In this document: positions 24,424-31,994 of the stretch, piece after piece
Layout: every line of letters starts with the position of its first letter
How positions within the stretch are numbered: the first letter of the stretch is position 1
NCBI RefSeq assembly: GCF_003721435.2
Contig: NZ_CP054585.1
Coordinates: 1,364,001-1,428,000, forward strand
Direction of reading: 5' to 3'
Source of the DNA: Halorubrum sp. CBA1229
Lineage (GTDB): Archaea > Halobacteriota > Halobacteria > Halobacteriales > Haloferacaceae
DNA: 64,000 nt
Made by a program: the position numbers and the translations under genes
The notes under the pieces: generated by a model
Told to the model about the DNA's origin: nothing
The model's database searches: none
The model's input: only the letters and a program-made list of their open reading frames with translations

Positions 24424-25292
24424 TGTTCTCGTCCCGGCCGCTCGACGCCGACCTCGATGCAGTCCGCGAGGAGCACGCGCCCGGGTCACCCGTCATCGAC
24501 GTCGACGCGGACTTCGAGACGCTCCCGCCGGCCGCGGCCGAGGACCTCGGCCTGTTCGTCGACGGGCTCTCGCCCGCGTCGTTCCCCGGGGAGTGGCTCC
24601 CCGACGAGGTGCCGGAGCTCCTCCGGAAGTACGCCGGTCCCGCATTCACGGTCGGGCTCCCCGGCGACGGCACCGTCGTCCGGTCGACCCAGACCGACCC
24701 CCAAGCGGTGCTCGTCAAGAAGCGGGCGGAGGGGACGCCGGACGACTTCCTCGCGTTCCTGGTCGCCGACCGGTTGGTCCAGATCGGCGTCTCACCGGCT
24801 CCCGGATCGCTTCCGGACGACGCTCCCCCTGACTGGCTCCCCGAGAGCTTCCTCCCGTTCTTCGGCGAGCGCTATCGCGACCTCGACGCCGCGATCCGCC
24901 GCCCGGACCCCGACACCGGCGCCTCGACCACGGGATACGGCCCGACGGACGTCTTCCAGGTCGCGGCCGCGCTGTTCGACGCGTGGGTCGGGCTGTACAC
25001 CCGCGACGCCTTCGCGTCGTGGGAGGGCCGCCACCCGCGGCTGTTCGACGCGTGGGTCGACGCCGGCGACCGCTTGGAGGGACGGCTCGGCGACCTCTCG
25101 GGCGAGGTCGCTCGCGGCGAGACCGACTTCGCGAGCGCGACGGAGTACGCCTGCTCGGCCGTCCGCCACGGGCTCGACCTCCCCGCGCCGTTCGCCGCGC
25201 TCGACACCGCCGCCTACCGCGACCGCGGCGCTCCCTACGCGGTGAAGTGGGCGGAGAAGACGTTCGAATCGATGGTCGACGCCGACGGCTGA
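24423..25292 (+). CDS. Conserved haloarchaeal soluble protein
   Basis: 289 residues, acidic and Trp/Phe-rich ('SFPGEWLPDEVPELLRKYAGPAFTVGLPGDGTVVRSTQTDPQAVLVKKR', 'DWLPESFLPFFGERYRDLD', 'WVGLYTRDAFASWEGRHPRLFDAWVDAGDRL'). No catalytic motif or membrane segment is recognised. Translationally coupled to the 29-residue membrane peptide, so the two probably act together at the membrane (inference). A T-run (25304-25308) follows. Confidence 0.7.
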   Translation: MFSSRPLDADLDAVREEHAPGSPVIDVDADFETLPPAAAEDLGLFVDGLSPASFPGEWLPDEVPELLRKYAGPAFTVGLPGDGTVVRSTQTDPQAVLVKKRAEGTPDDFLAFLVADRLVQIGVSPAPGSLPDDAPPDWLPESFLPFFGERYRDLDAAIRRPDPDTGASTTGYGPTDVFQVAAALFDAWVGLYTRDAFASWEGRHPRLFDAWVDAGDRLEGRLGDLSGEVARGETDFASATEYACSAVRHGLDLPAPFAALDTAAYRDRGAPYAVKWAEKTFESMVDADG

Positions 25293-25305
25293 CCGGCTCT
25301 CGTTT

Positions 25306-25884
25306 TTAAATATCGAAGCTGACGTTGCCCTCGCCGTCGAGCTCGATGACGCCCTCGAACAGGTCGCGGAACCGGTCGAGCGTCGCGACCTCGTGGACCT
25401 CCTCGGAGAGGTGGAAGATCCCGACCGCGTCGTGCTCGTCGAGGAGGTCGAGGATCTCAGCGGCCGCCTCGTACACCGCGTCGTCGTCGGCGTAGTACGC
25501 CATCTCGGTGAGCGAGTCGACCGAGACCCGCCGCTTCCCCTCGTTCTCGGTGAGGAAGCGCTCGACCCGGTCCACGACGCCGTCGAGGTCGTCGGGGGCG
25601 GAGACGTAGAACACGTCGTCGCTGGAGCGCCGCGAGTAGCCGCGCTCGACGGAGAGCGTGTCGAGGATGGTCGCCTTCGTCTCGTCGACGTCGTAGTACT
25701 CCAGCTTCTGTTCGACCTCTCGCGCGGTCGTGCGCGTGGAGACGACGAGGAACGCGTCGGTGTCGGTCTTCAGGAAGTCGGTGTCGATCCGGTCCGTCTC
25801 GCCGATGCTCGGGTGGACGAGCAGCAGCCCGGTGCCGCCCGGGATCGTTTCCGGCCCGTTCTCGATGGCGAGCGAGTAGTCCAT
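25306..25884 (-). CDS. Degenerate RecA/KaiC-like protein
   Basis: 192 residues. The layout resembles KaiC-type RecA folds: a phosphate-loop region 'GGTGLLLVHPSIGETDR', 'DAFLVVSTRTTAREVEQKLEYYDVDETKATILDTLS' and a second strand-helix block 'RVSVDSLTEMAYYADDDAVYEAAAEILDLLDEHDAVGIFHL'. The Walker A lysine is missing (no GK[ST]), so ATP binding is doubtful and a structural or signalling role is more likely. Stop codon lies 14 bases from the convergent gene's stop. Family membership is inferred from pattern. Confidence 0.6.
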   Translation of the reverse strand: MDYSLAIENGPETIPGGTGLLLVHPSIGETDRIDTDFLKTDTDAFLVVSTRTTAREVEQKLEYYDVDETKATILDTLSVERGYSRRSSDDVFYVSAPDDLDGVVDRVERFLTENEGKRRVSVDSLTEMAYYADDDAVYEAAAEILDLLDEHDAVGIFHLSEEVHEVATLDRFRDLFEGVIELDGEGNVSFDI

Positions 25885-25989
25885 GGGATCGGAAACCCCC
25901 CGACCGACTTAACGGTGCGGGCCGCGTCGGTCGGTCGCCGCCGACGGCGCCGGCCGGTTTTTTGACTCCCCCTCGCGTTCGCACACACG

Positions 25990-26562
25990 ATGCCCGGCCA
26001 CGACACCGCGCGCGACGTCTACCGACAGGCGCTGCCGGTGATCCTCGTCAGCCTCGTCGCCGGGCTCTTCGCCGGGACCATCCTCGGCTCCGAGACGATG
26101 CGCGCCGGCATCTCGGAGGTCCCCGGCCTCCTCCTCCTGCTCCCCGCGTTCCTCGCGACCCGCGGCGGCGTGTACGGCTCGCTCGGGGCCCGCCTCTCGA
26201 CCGGGCTCCACCAGGGGCTCATCGAGCCCCGATTCCGCCTCGACCGCCGCCTCAGGAATGCGATCCTCGCCTCGTTCATCAACGGAATGACCGTCTCCGT
26301 GTTCATCGCCGTGGTCACCTACCTCTGGCTGACGCTGTTGGGGACGGAGGGGAACCTCCTCCAGCTGGTCGGGATCATGGTCGTCGCGGGATTCCTCTCG
26401 GCGGTGCTCATGATCTCGGTGCTGATCGCCGTCATCTTCGTCGGCTACCGCCGGGGGCTCGACCCCGACAACGTGATCGGGCCGGTCGTGACGACGCTCG
26501 GCGACGTGTTCGGAGTCCTCTTCCTCCTCGTTGGGATCTACATCGTGGGGGTCGTGCTGTGA
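25990..26562 (+). CDS. MgtE-type divalent cation transporter, part 1
   Basis: 190 residues forming the membrane core of an MgtE/SLC41 Mg2+ channel: 'VYRQALPVILVSLVAGLFAGTIL', 'PGLLLLLPAFLATRGGVYGSLGARLSTGLHQG', then long hydrophobic helices and 'DPDNVIGPVVTTLGDVFGVLFLLV'. The P-A-x-x-x-x-x-G-G and P-x-x-T-x-x-x-D signatures are intact. No cytoplasmic N or CBS domain is fused, unlike bacterial MgtE. Overlaps the next gene by 4 bases; the two halves probably form a heterodimer equal to one channel. Confidence 0.87.
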   Translation: MPGHDTARDVYRQALPVILVSLVAGLFAGTILGSETMRAGISEVPGLLLLLPAFLATRGGVYGSLGARLSTGLHQGLIEPRFRLDRRLRNAILASFINGMTVSVFIAVVTYLWLTLLGTEGNLLQLVGIMVVAGFLSAVLMISVLIAVIFVGYRRGLDPDNVIGPVVTTLGDVFGVLFLLVGIYIVGVVL

Positions 26563-27194
26563 GCGGTTCCGCCAGCGCGGGAGGCGACGGGAGCGCTTCC
26601 GACCTCGGGGGCCGCTCGGCGTCCGCCTCGGAGACGACGATGACCGACGAGTGGTCGATCCGCCGGATCGTCCGGACGATGATCCCGCTCCTCGCCGCGC
26701 TGTCGGTGCTCCAGCTCGTCTCGGGGACCGTCCTCGAGACGTACGAGGCGGTGCTCGTCAGCAACCCGGCGCTGCTCGTGTTGGTGCCGGTCCAGATCGG
26801 CACGGCCGGGAACCTCGCCTCGATCACCTGTTCCCGGCTCACCACCCAGCTCTACCTCGGGACCTACGAGCTGGACCCGTCGAACCCCGACCTCAGGGCG
26901 AACGCCGGCGCCGTGTTCGCGCTGGCGGGGACCGTCTTCGGCGTCGTCGGCGTCGCCGCGTGGGCCATCGGCGTCGCGCTCGGCGGCACGCTCGGACTCG
27001 GGCGGGTGCTCCTCGTCTCGCTGGTCTCCGGGATGCTCCTCGCCGTCCTCGTCGTCGTCACCAGCGTCGCCGCCGTGGAGATCTCCTACCGGATGGGGTT
27101 CAACCCCGACGACACCACAATCCCCGTCGTCACCAACGTCTGCGACATCGCCGGCGTCCTGATCCTCTTCGCGGTCGTCTCCGTGGTCGTGTGA
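26559..27194 (+). CDS. MgtE-type divalent cation transporter, part 2
   Basis: 211 residues from GTG 26559 (GTGA overlap with part 1). ATG 26640 is an alternative that drops a Ser/Ala-rich leader. Same domain as part 1: 'MIPLLAALSVLQLVSGTVLETYE', 'PALLVLVPVQIGTAGNLASITCSRLTTQLYLGTYELD' and 'NPDDTTIPVVTNVCDIAGVLILFAVV'. The paired half-channels suggest an archaeal two-subunit form of SLC41/MgtE. Substrate is assumed to be Mg2+ from the family. Confidence 0.87.
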   Translation: MSGSASAGGDGSASDLGGRSASASETTMTDEWSIRRIVRTMIPLLAALSVLQLVSGTVLETYEAVLVSNPALLVLVPVQIGTAGNLASITCSRLTTQLYLGTYELDPSNPDLRANAGAVFALAGTVFGVVGVAAWAIGVALGGTLGLGRVLLVSLVSGMLLAVLVVVTSVAAVEISYRMGFNPDDTTIPVVTNVCDIAGVLILFAVVSVVV

Positions 27195-27222
27195 GCTCGG
27201 AAGGCGCTGTCATCGTGGGAGT

Positions 27223-27666
27223 TCAGAACACGCTGTCGGCGGTCGCGGCGCCGACGACGCTGAACACCGCGCTGACGGAGACGGCCTTGGCCGTGGTCAC
27301 CAACAATTCGGTCCCCGTCACGCCCTGCTGGATGAGGAAGGTGTCCGGCGCGTCGAACAGCACCGCGAGGACGGTCACGGAGCCGAACGCGACGATCATC
27401 AGCGAGACGAACCGGGCTGGGATCCCGGCGATCTCCTTTTCTACCTCGGGGTCGCGGCCGGTGTCGGCCCGGTAGAGCGCGGCGTACCCGATCAGCGCGA
27501 CGAGCCCGGCGGTCAACGCCCCTTGGATCGCGTTCATCCCCGCGGCCAGGTCCCACACCTCTCCGGTGACGACGAACGGGCCCGCGAGGAGGAAGCCGCC
27601 GACCGCCTGCTGCGCGGAGTCCGCGATCCGGAACTTCGGCCGACGGAGGCTCTGCGGGCGTTTCAT
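27223..27666 (-). CDS. DUF2391-like integral membrane protein
   Basis: 147 residues from ATG 27666. Four hydrophobic segments: 'QAVGGFLLAGPFVVTGEVWDLA', 'IQGALTAGLVALIGYAALYRA', 'FVSLMIVAFGSVTVLAVLFDA' and 'VTTAKAVSVSAVFSVVGAATADS'. It begins 'MKRPQSLRRPKFRIADSAQQ'. The layout matches the DUF2391 membrane family. It converges with the MgtE pair. Function unknown. Confidence 0.72.
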   Translation of the reverse strand: MKRPQSLRRPKFRIADSAQQAVGGFLLAGPFVVTGEVWDLAAGMNAIQGALTAGLVALIGYAALYRADTGRDPEVEKEIAGIPARFVSLMIVAFGSVTVLAVLFDAPDTFLIQQGVTGTELLVTTAKAVSVSAVFSVVGAATADSVF

Positions 27667-27781
27667 ACACTCCAAAGGGACGGCGGCCGATAAAACGGCG
27701 ACGCTTTGCCGCCGCGCGTCGCGGCGACCGGGAGCCGTTCCCCTCCGAACCGGTTTTCACCCGTCCGCCCGTCGTCCCGCC

Positions 27782-28459
27782 ATGAGCGTTCGCGAGGAGT
27801 TCGACCAGTGGGCGACGTCGGGGAAGGACCGCGGGATGGAGGACCGGCACTGGCACACCGCGAAACACGTGCTCGCCCGGATGCCGGTCGAGGCGGGCGA
27901 CGCCGTCCTCGATTTAGGCACCGGGTCCGGCTACGCGCTCCGCGCGCTTCGCGAGCGGGGCATCGGCCGCGGGTACGGGCTCGACGGCGCGCCGGAGATG
28001 GCCCGCAACGCCCGGAGCTACACGGACGACGACGCCGTCGGCTTCCTCGTCGGCGACTTCGACGCGCTCCCCTTCGCCGACGACTCGCTCGACCACGTCT
28101 TCTCGATGGAGGCGTTCTACTACGCGGCCGACCCGCGGAACACGCTCCGGGAGATCCGGCGCGTGCTGAAGCCCGGCGGCACCTTCTACTGCGCCGTCAA
28201 CTACTTCGCGGAGAGCGAATCGACCCACGCGTGGCAGGAGAACATCGCCGTGGAGATGACTCTCTGGAGCCGCGAGGAGTACCGCGAAGCGTTCCGGGAC
28301 GCCGGGCTGTACGTCGCCGGTCAGGACAACGTCCCCGACCGCGAGATCGAGATCCCGGACGCGGACGCGTTCCCCACCGACGACTGGGACTCCCGCGAGG
28401 CGATGGTCGACCGCTACCGGACGTGGGGGACGCTGTTGACGGTCGGCGTCGCACCTTGA
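27782..28459 (+). CDS. Class I SAM-dependent methyltransferase
   Basis: 225 residues. Motif I 'VLDLGTGSGYALRALRERG' (SAM binding), motif II 'GYGLDGAPEMARNARSY', 'VGDFDALPFADDSLDHVFSMEAFYYAADPRNTLREIRRVLKPGGTFYCAVNYF'. UbiE/biotin-methyltransferase-like class. The substrate cannot be assigned. Start ATG 27782. A dispersed repeat (copy B) begins about 10 bases after its stop codon. Confidence 0.88.
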   Translation: MSVREEFDQWATSGKDRGMEDRHWHTAKHVLARMPVEAGDAVLDLGTGSGYALRALRERGIGRGYGLDGAPEMARNARSYTDDDAVGFLVGDFDALPFADDSLDHVFSMEAFYYAADPRNTLREIRRVLKPGGTFYCAVNYFAESESTHAWQENIAVEMTLWSREEYREAFRDAGLYVAGQDNVPDREIEIPDADAFPTDDWDSREAMVDRYRTWGTLLTVGVAP

Positions 28460-28469
28460 TCTCGCAGAT

Positions 28470-28893
28470 CGGTTATAAATCACTGCCGTCGACAACTCTG
28501 CGATGAACACCGCCAAAGCCCCAGCCGGGAGGCGGGCGCACGCTCGCTGCGGTCCTCGGTCACTCGCTTCGCTCGTTCCCTGTGGTCCTTACGTCGTCAT
28601 CAGAACGCTCCGCGTTCTGATTGGCTCACGAGAGCTTTGCTCTCGTGAACGCCTGCGCCCGCCTCTCGACTGCCCCTTTGAGTCCCACCCGACCGCACAG
28701 CACCGCACCTCACGCCTCCCCAGCCTCGTCGCTGGCACCCTCCGCTTCGCTTCGGGAGCCAGCGACTCCAGCGAGGGACCTTCGGTCCCTCTGGCAGCCG
28801 GCGCGTAGCGCCGGCGACCTCGCACGCGCTCCTCGCGCCCGGTGGGCGCTCGGAGGCGCGCGCCACCGCACCACCGTCTATTTATAAGTAAAG
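28470..28893. repeat. Hairpin/mini-ORF dispersed repeat, copy B
   Basis: Single unit plus full hairpin block, plus orientation. TTATAAAT (28473-28480) is followed about 23 bases later by an ATG (28503) and the core CCAAAGCCCCAGCCGG (28513-28528), read as M-N-T-A-K-A-P-A. Perfect hairpins: 28601-28619, 28627-28647, 28773-28791 and 28797-28815. GTCGCTGGC and GCCAGCGAC bracket another. The outer end GCGCGCCACCGC (28858-28869) and TTTATAAG (28881-28888) match copies C and D. The ATG opens a 101-codon frame (to 28808), but conservation with other copies is at nucleotide level and changes frame, so I do not call it a protein gene. Confidence 0.8.
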
Positions 28894-28919
28894 ACTCGTG
28901 ATCCGCCGATACCTTTTAA

Positions 28920-28940
28920 TCATGCGAACCGTTCGCACAG
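28920..28940. promoter_or_regulatory. Palindromic operator-like site, YkgJ gene
   Basis: TGCGAACCGTTCGCA (28923-28937) is a perfect dyad, extended on the right to CACAG. It sits just after a TATA-like 'CCTTTTAATC' (28912-28921) and 11 bases before the YkgJ start, where a bound repressor would block transcription. A 21-bp version of the same palindrome is at 49917-49937. Confidence 0.6.
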
Positions 28941-28950
28941 TTGATACCAT

Positions 28951-29838
28951 ATGGAACTCCGCTGCGAGGGCTGCGCCGGCTGCTGCGTCGACTGGCGGCC
29001 GCTCGACCCGGACGCCGCCGGCTCCGACCGCGCCGGCGACCGCCCGCCGCTCGACGACACCTACGACCTCGCCCCGCTCACCCGCGACGAGGTCGCCGGC
29101 TTCCTCGACGACGGGCTCGGCGACGCGCTCGTCCCGCGGCTGTTCGAGCCCGCCGAGTCCGACGCGTGCGTCTCCGTCGACGGCGTCGACGTCGCCGCCG
29201 CCGGCGACCGCCCCGTGTTCATGATCGGCCTCCGGAAACCGCCCAAGCCGGTCGCGCCGATCGGCACCGAGGGGCCTCGCTGGCTCGACGCCTGCGTCTT
29301 CCTCGACCCGACGACGCTCCAGTGCCGGATCCACGGGGCGGAGCGGTACCCCCGGACCTGCGCGACGTACCCGGGACACAACCTCGAACTCGACGCCGAG
29401 ACCGAGTGCGAGCGCGTCGAGGCCGCGGGCGGGGGCGACCGCCTCCTCGACGACGAGCCGCCTGACGACCTCCCCGCGCCCGCGTTCGGCCCGCAGGCGC
29501 TCGGGACGACGATCTTCGCCTACCCCGATCCGGACGACCTCGACGGCGTCCTCGACCGGATCGTGAACGACTCGCTCACCGCCGACGACCGCGCCCGGTT
29601 CGCGGGCGCCGCGGTCGGCTCGCGGCCGGGGTCGCTGTCGGTCGATCGCGACCGCATGGCCGAGGCCCGGGCCCGCGCCCGCGAGGCCGACTCGTGGGCG
29701 GGGCGCGCCGTTCGCGAGTGGACCGACCGCGCGGGCGGCGACGGGGAGGCCGTCGACCGCGACGCGGCCGCCGTCGATCGACTAGTCAGCGATCTGGAGG
29801 ACGACGCCGGCGCCCCCGGGACGCCGGGGTGGGACTGA
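28951..29838 (+). CDS. YkgJ-type cysteine-cluster protein
   Basis: 295 residues. The YkgJ zinc/iron-chelating motif is at the N-terminus 'MELRCEGCAGCCVDW' (CxxCxxCC) with downstream ligands in 'DACVFLDPTTLQCRIHGAERYPRTCATYPG' (Cys near 114, 123 and 134). This is the full cysteine set of the family. A helical, acidic C-terminal half has no known domain. Possible metal carrier or Fe-S protein; function in archaea unknown. A palindrome in the promoter suggests dedicated regulation. Confidence 0.87.
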   Translation: MELRCEGCAGCCVDWRPLDPDAAGSDRAGDRPPLDDTYDLAPLTRDEVAGFLDDGLGDALVPRLFEPAESDACVSVDGVDVAAAGDRPVFMIGLRKPPKPVAPIGTEGPRWLDACVFLDPTTLQCRIHGAERYPRTCATYPGHNLELDAETECERVEAAGGGDRLLDDEPPDDLPAPAFGPQALGTTIFAYPDPDDLDGVLDRIVNDSLTADDRARFAGAAVGSRPGSLSVDRDRMAEARARAREADSWAGRAVREWTDRAGGDGEAVDRDAAAVDRLVSDLEDDAGAPGTPGWD

Positions 29839-29892
29839 CCGGGCGAACGGATCCGGTGCCGTCCCGGCGGTCGCGCTCCCTCTCGCCCGCGC

Positions 29893-30177
29893 TCACCCGC
29901 CTCGCTTGCGATACCACGCGCGCTCGCCGACCGGCGACTCGCCGTCCTCGACGGGGAGCCGCCCCACGAACAGGTCTCTGACGGCGAGCGTGATCACGAG
30001 TTCGACGGGGGCGTCGCCGTCGTCTCCGGCTCCACCCCCCTCCTCGCCCTCCGACGCGACCGGGCGGACCGTCACGACGGCGTGCCCGTCGCGTTCGTCG
30101 ATCGACTCGATCACTCCGACCGACCACCGGTCGACGTGGTGCGACGGCTCCCGGGCGTGGACGCGGTCGTGGTTCAC
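29893..30177 (-). CDS. Small haloarchaeal beta-rich protein
   Basis: 94 residues from GTG 30177: 'VNHDRVHAREPSHHVDRWSVGVIESIDERDGHAVVTVRPV', an acidic spacer, then 'PVELVITLAVRDLFVGRL' and 'GERAWYRKRGG'. Alternating hydrophobic strands suggest a small beta-barrel. It overlaps the upstream acetyltransferase stop by 3 bases (GTGA), so it is its operon partner. No family recognised. Confidence 0.65.
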   Translation of the reverse strand: MNHDRVHAREPSHHVDRWSVGVIESIDERDGHAVVTVRPVASEGEEGGGAGDDGDAPVELVITLAVRDLFVGRLPVEDGESPVGERAWYRKRGG

Positions 30178-30830
30178 TGCGCTCCCTCCTCGACGCGGCG
30201 CACCGCGAGCGCCGCCTCGCAGGTGCACTCGACCTCGCACTTCGGGCACTCCGCGGCGGGTCGGTCGATCGGCTCGCGGTGGACCGTCTCGTAGCCGTGG
30301 CGGTCGAACAGCTTCTCCGGGGAGTCGGCGCCGCGGTGATACCACGAGTCCGCGACGAGCACGTCGACCCCGCGTTCGGCGCCGATCCCGTGCAGGCGTC
30401 CGAGGAGCCGGCTCCCGATCCCGCGCCCCGTGGCTCCGTCCCGGACGTACCCCATCTCGAGGTGACCGTACCGGTCGGCGGCGGGGATCAGGTCGGAGTC
30501 GTCGAAGAAGTACATCTCGTCGGCGACGGCGCCCGAGTCCGCGAACTCGCGGAGCGCCATCACCCCGAGGATCGAGTCGTCGACATCTCCGCCCGCGTCC
30601 GGTCCTGCGCCGCCCGCGTCCGGTCCTGCGCCGCCCGCGTCCGGCCCTGCGCCGCCCACGTCCGGTTCCGCCCCGCCCTCGCCCTCCACCGCAACCAGCA
30701 CGTGGTACGTCGGGTCGCCGATCCCGAGGTCGACGCCGTAGGAGCTCCCTTCGCTGAAGTGCTCGGTGATGAGCGCCTCCAGTTCGTCGGCGTCGCCCGG
30801 CCGCGGGTCTCGGATCGCGATCTCGTCCAT
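30174..30830 (-). CDS. GNAT N-acetyltransferase with Cys-rich tail
   Basis: 218 residues. GNAT elements: 'IAIRDPRPGDADELEALITEHF' and the acetyl-CoA loop 'GYVRDGATGRGIGSRLLGRLHGIG' (about 136-159), then 'LFDRHGYETV'. Two oddities: an insert of AGPDAGG repeats encoded by 21-bp tandem units (30591-30670), and a C-terminal 'CPKCEVECTCEA' that could bind zinc. Substrate unknown. Co-transcribed with the 94-residue protein. Confidence 0.83.
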   Translation of the reverse strand: MDEIAIRDPRPGDADELEALITEHFSEGSSYGVDLGIGDPTYHVLVAVEGEGGAEPDVGGAGPDAGGAGPDAGGAGPDAGGDVDDSILGVMALREFADSGAVADEMYFFDDSDLIPAADRYGHLEMGYVRDGATGRGIGSRLLGRLHGIGAERGVDVLVADSWYHRGADSPEKLFDRHGYETVHREPIDRPAAECPKCEVECTCEAALAVRRVEEGAQ

Positions 30831-30902
30831 CCTCCGAAGGTACGCTCTCGGCCGACAAGAGCGGCGCGGTGGGTCGGCGTCTCCGAGGCCAACCGCCGCG
30901 GC

Positions 30903-31994
30903 CTATCCGGCCGCTCCCGGCCGCCAGACGCCCTGTTTCCGGTCGAGCCACGCGACAACGACCACGTGGGGAAGCGTCATGGCCGCGATGGCGACGAGCG
31001 ACACGCCGAGCAGGTCGCCGGGGGCGGCGACGCCGGCGGGGACCGAGAGCCCGACCGCGCCGACGATGAGGAACCCCCCGAGGGTGAGCGGCGCGGCGTC
31101 GCGCGCGAACTGCCGGAGGGCGCCGGGCACGTCGCCGTCGCGGATCGCGGTCGCCGCCCGCTCGTCGACGAGCACGAGCCGGCCGACGTGCCGGAGCGCG
31201 TGCCAGAGCGCGAAGTACACGCCCACCGCGAACACGGGCGCGGCGAGCAGGAACCACGCCCACAGCGCCGCGACCTCGCCGACGTCGCGGAGCCACCCGC
31301 GTTGCGAGGCCCCGGATCGGACCCGCCAGTACCCCAGCCCGACCGACAGCGCCGTCGCGGCGACCATGAACGCGCCGACGGCCAGCCGGGTTTCCGGGAC
31401 GAACACGGGGTCGACCGCGGCGGCCGAGTCGACGACGAACAGGCCGACGATCCACTCGGCGACCAGCCGGTACTCGTCCGGGTGCGCGAGCAGCGGGACC
31501 CCCATCGGGAGCCCCCCGCGGACGACGAGGCTCAGCCAGCGCTCGGCCGAGGTCGGGAGGTGGTCGACGCCGGCCACGACGAGCGCCGCCACGTCGCCCT
31601 GGCCCCAGTGGAGCCACGTGAGCGCGATGAACCCGACGAACGCGGCCACGGGCGCGAGGAAGAACGCCGCGACGACCGCCCCGCCGAGGACCGCGTAGGC
31701 GACGGAGACGACCGCGATCGACCGCCGGAGCGACACGTCGGTCGCCGCTCGGAGGGGGACGAGGTGGTCGACCGCGCCGTGGGCCATGCCGACGACGAGG
31801 GTCCCGAGCGCGAACGTCGCGACGCCGACCTCGACCGGAAACAGGGGGGTCACGGCGCCGACCGGCAGCAGCGCCGCGAGCGCCAGTGCGGGGTACAGCG
31901 CGAACCACCGGTCGACCCCCGACCGGGCGCGGTCGCCGCGGTCGATCGCTCCGGTCTCGCGTCTCGCCGCCGAGCGCGTCGCGGCCTCAGTCAT
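30903..31994 (-). CDS. blh: Brp/Blh beta-carotene 15,15'-dioxygenase
   Basis: Membrane enzyme that cleaves beta-carotene to two retinal molecules for rhodopsins. 363 residues with about eight hydrophobic helices. The iron-binding His motifs of the family are visible: 'GMAHGAVDHLVP', 'FIALTWLHWGQGDVA', and 'VYFALWHALRHVGRL'. The N-terminus is hydrophilic. Overlaps the lycopene cyclase gene by 8 bases on the same strand, forming a retinal-synthesis pair. No opsin gene is in this window. Confidence 0.92.
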   Translation of the reverse strand: MTEAATRSAARRETGAIDRGDRARSGVDRWFALYPALALAALLPVGAVTPLFPVEVGVATFALGTLVVGMAHGAVDHLVPLRAATDVSLRRSIAVVSVAYAVLGGAVVAAFFLAPVAAFVGFIALTWLHWGQGDVAALVVAGVDHLPTSAERWLSLVVRGGLPMGVPLLAHPDEYRLVAEWIVGLFVVDSAAAVDPVFVPETRLAVGAFMVAATALSVGLGYWRVRSGASQRGWLRDVGEVAALWAWFLLAAPVFAVGVYFALWHALRHVGRLVLVDERAATAIRDGDVPGALRQFARDAAPLTLGGFLIVGAVGLSVPAGVAAPGDLLGVSLVAIAAMTLPHVVVVAWLDRKQGVWRPGAAG

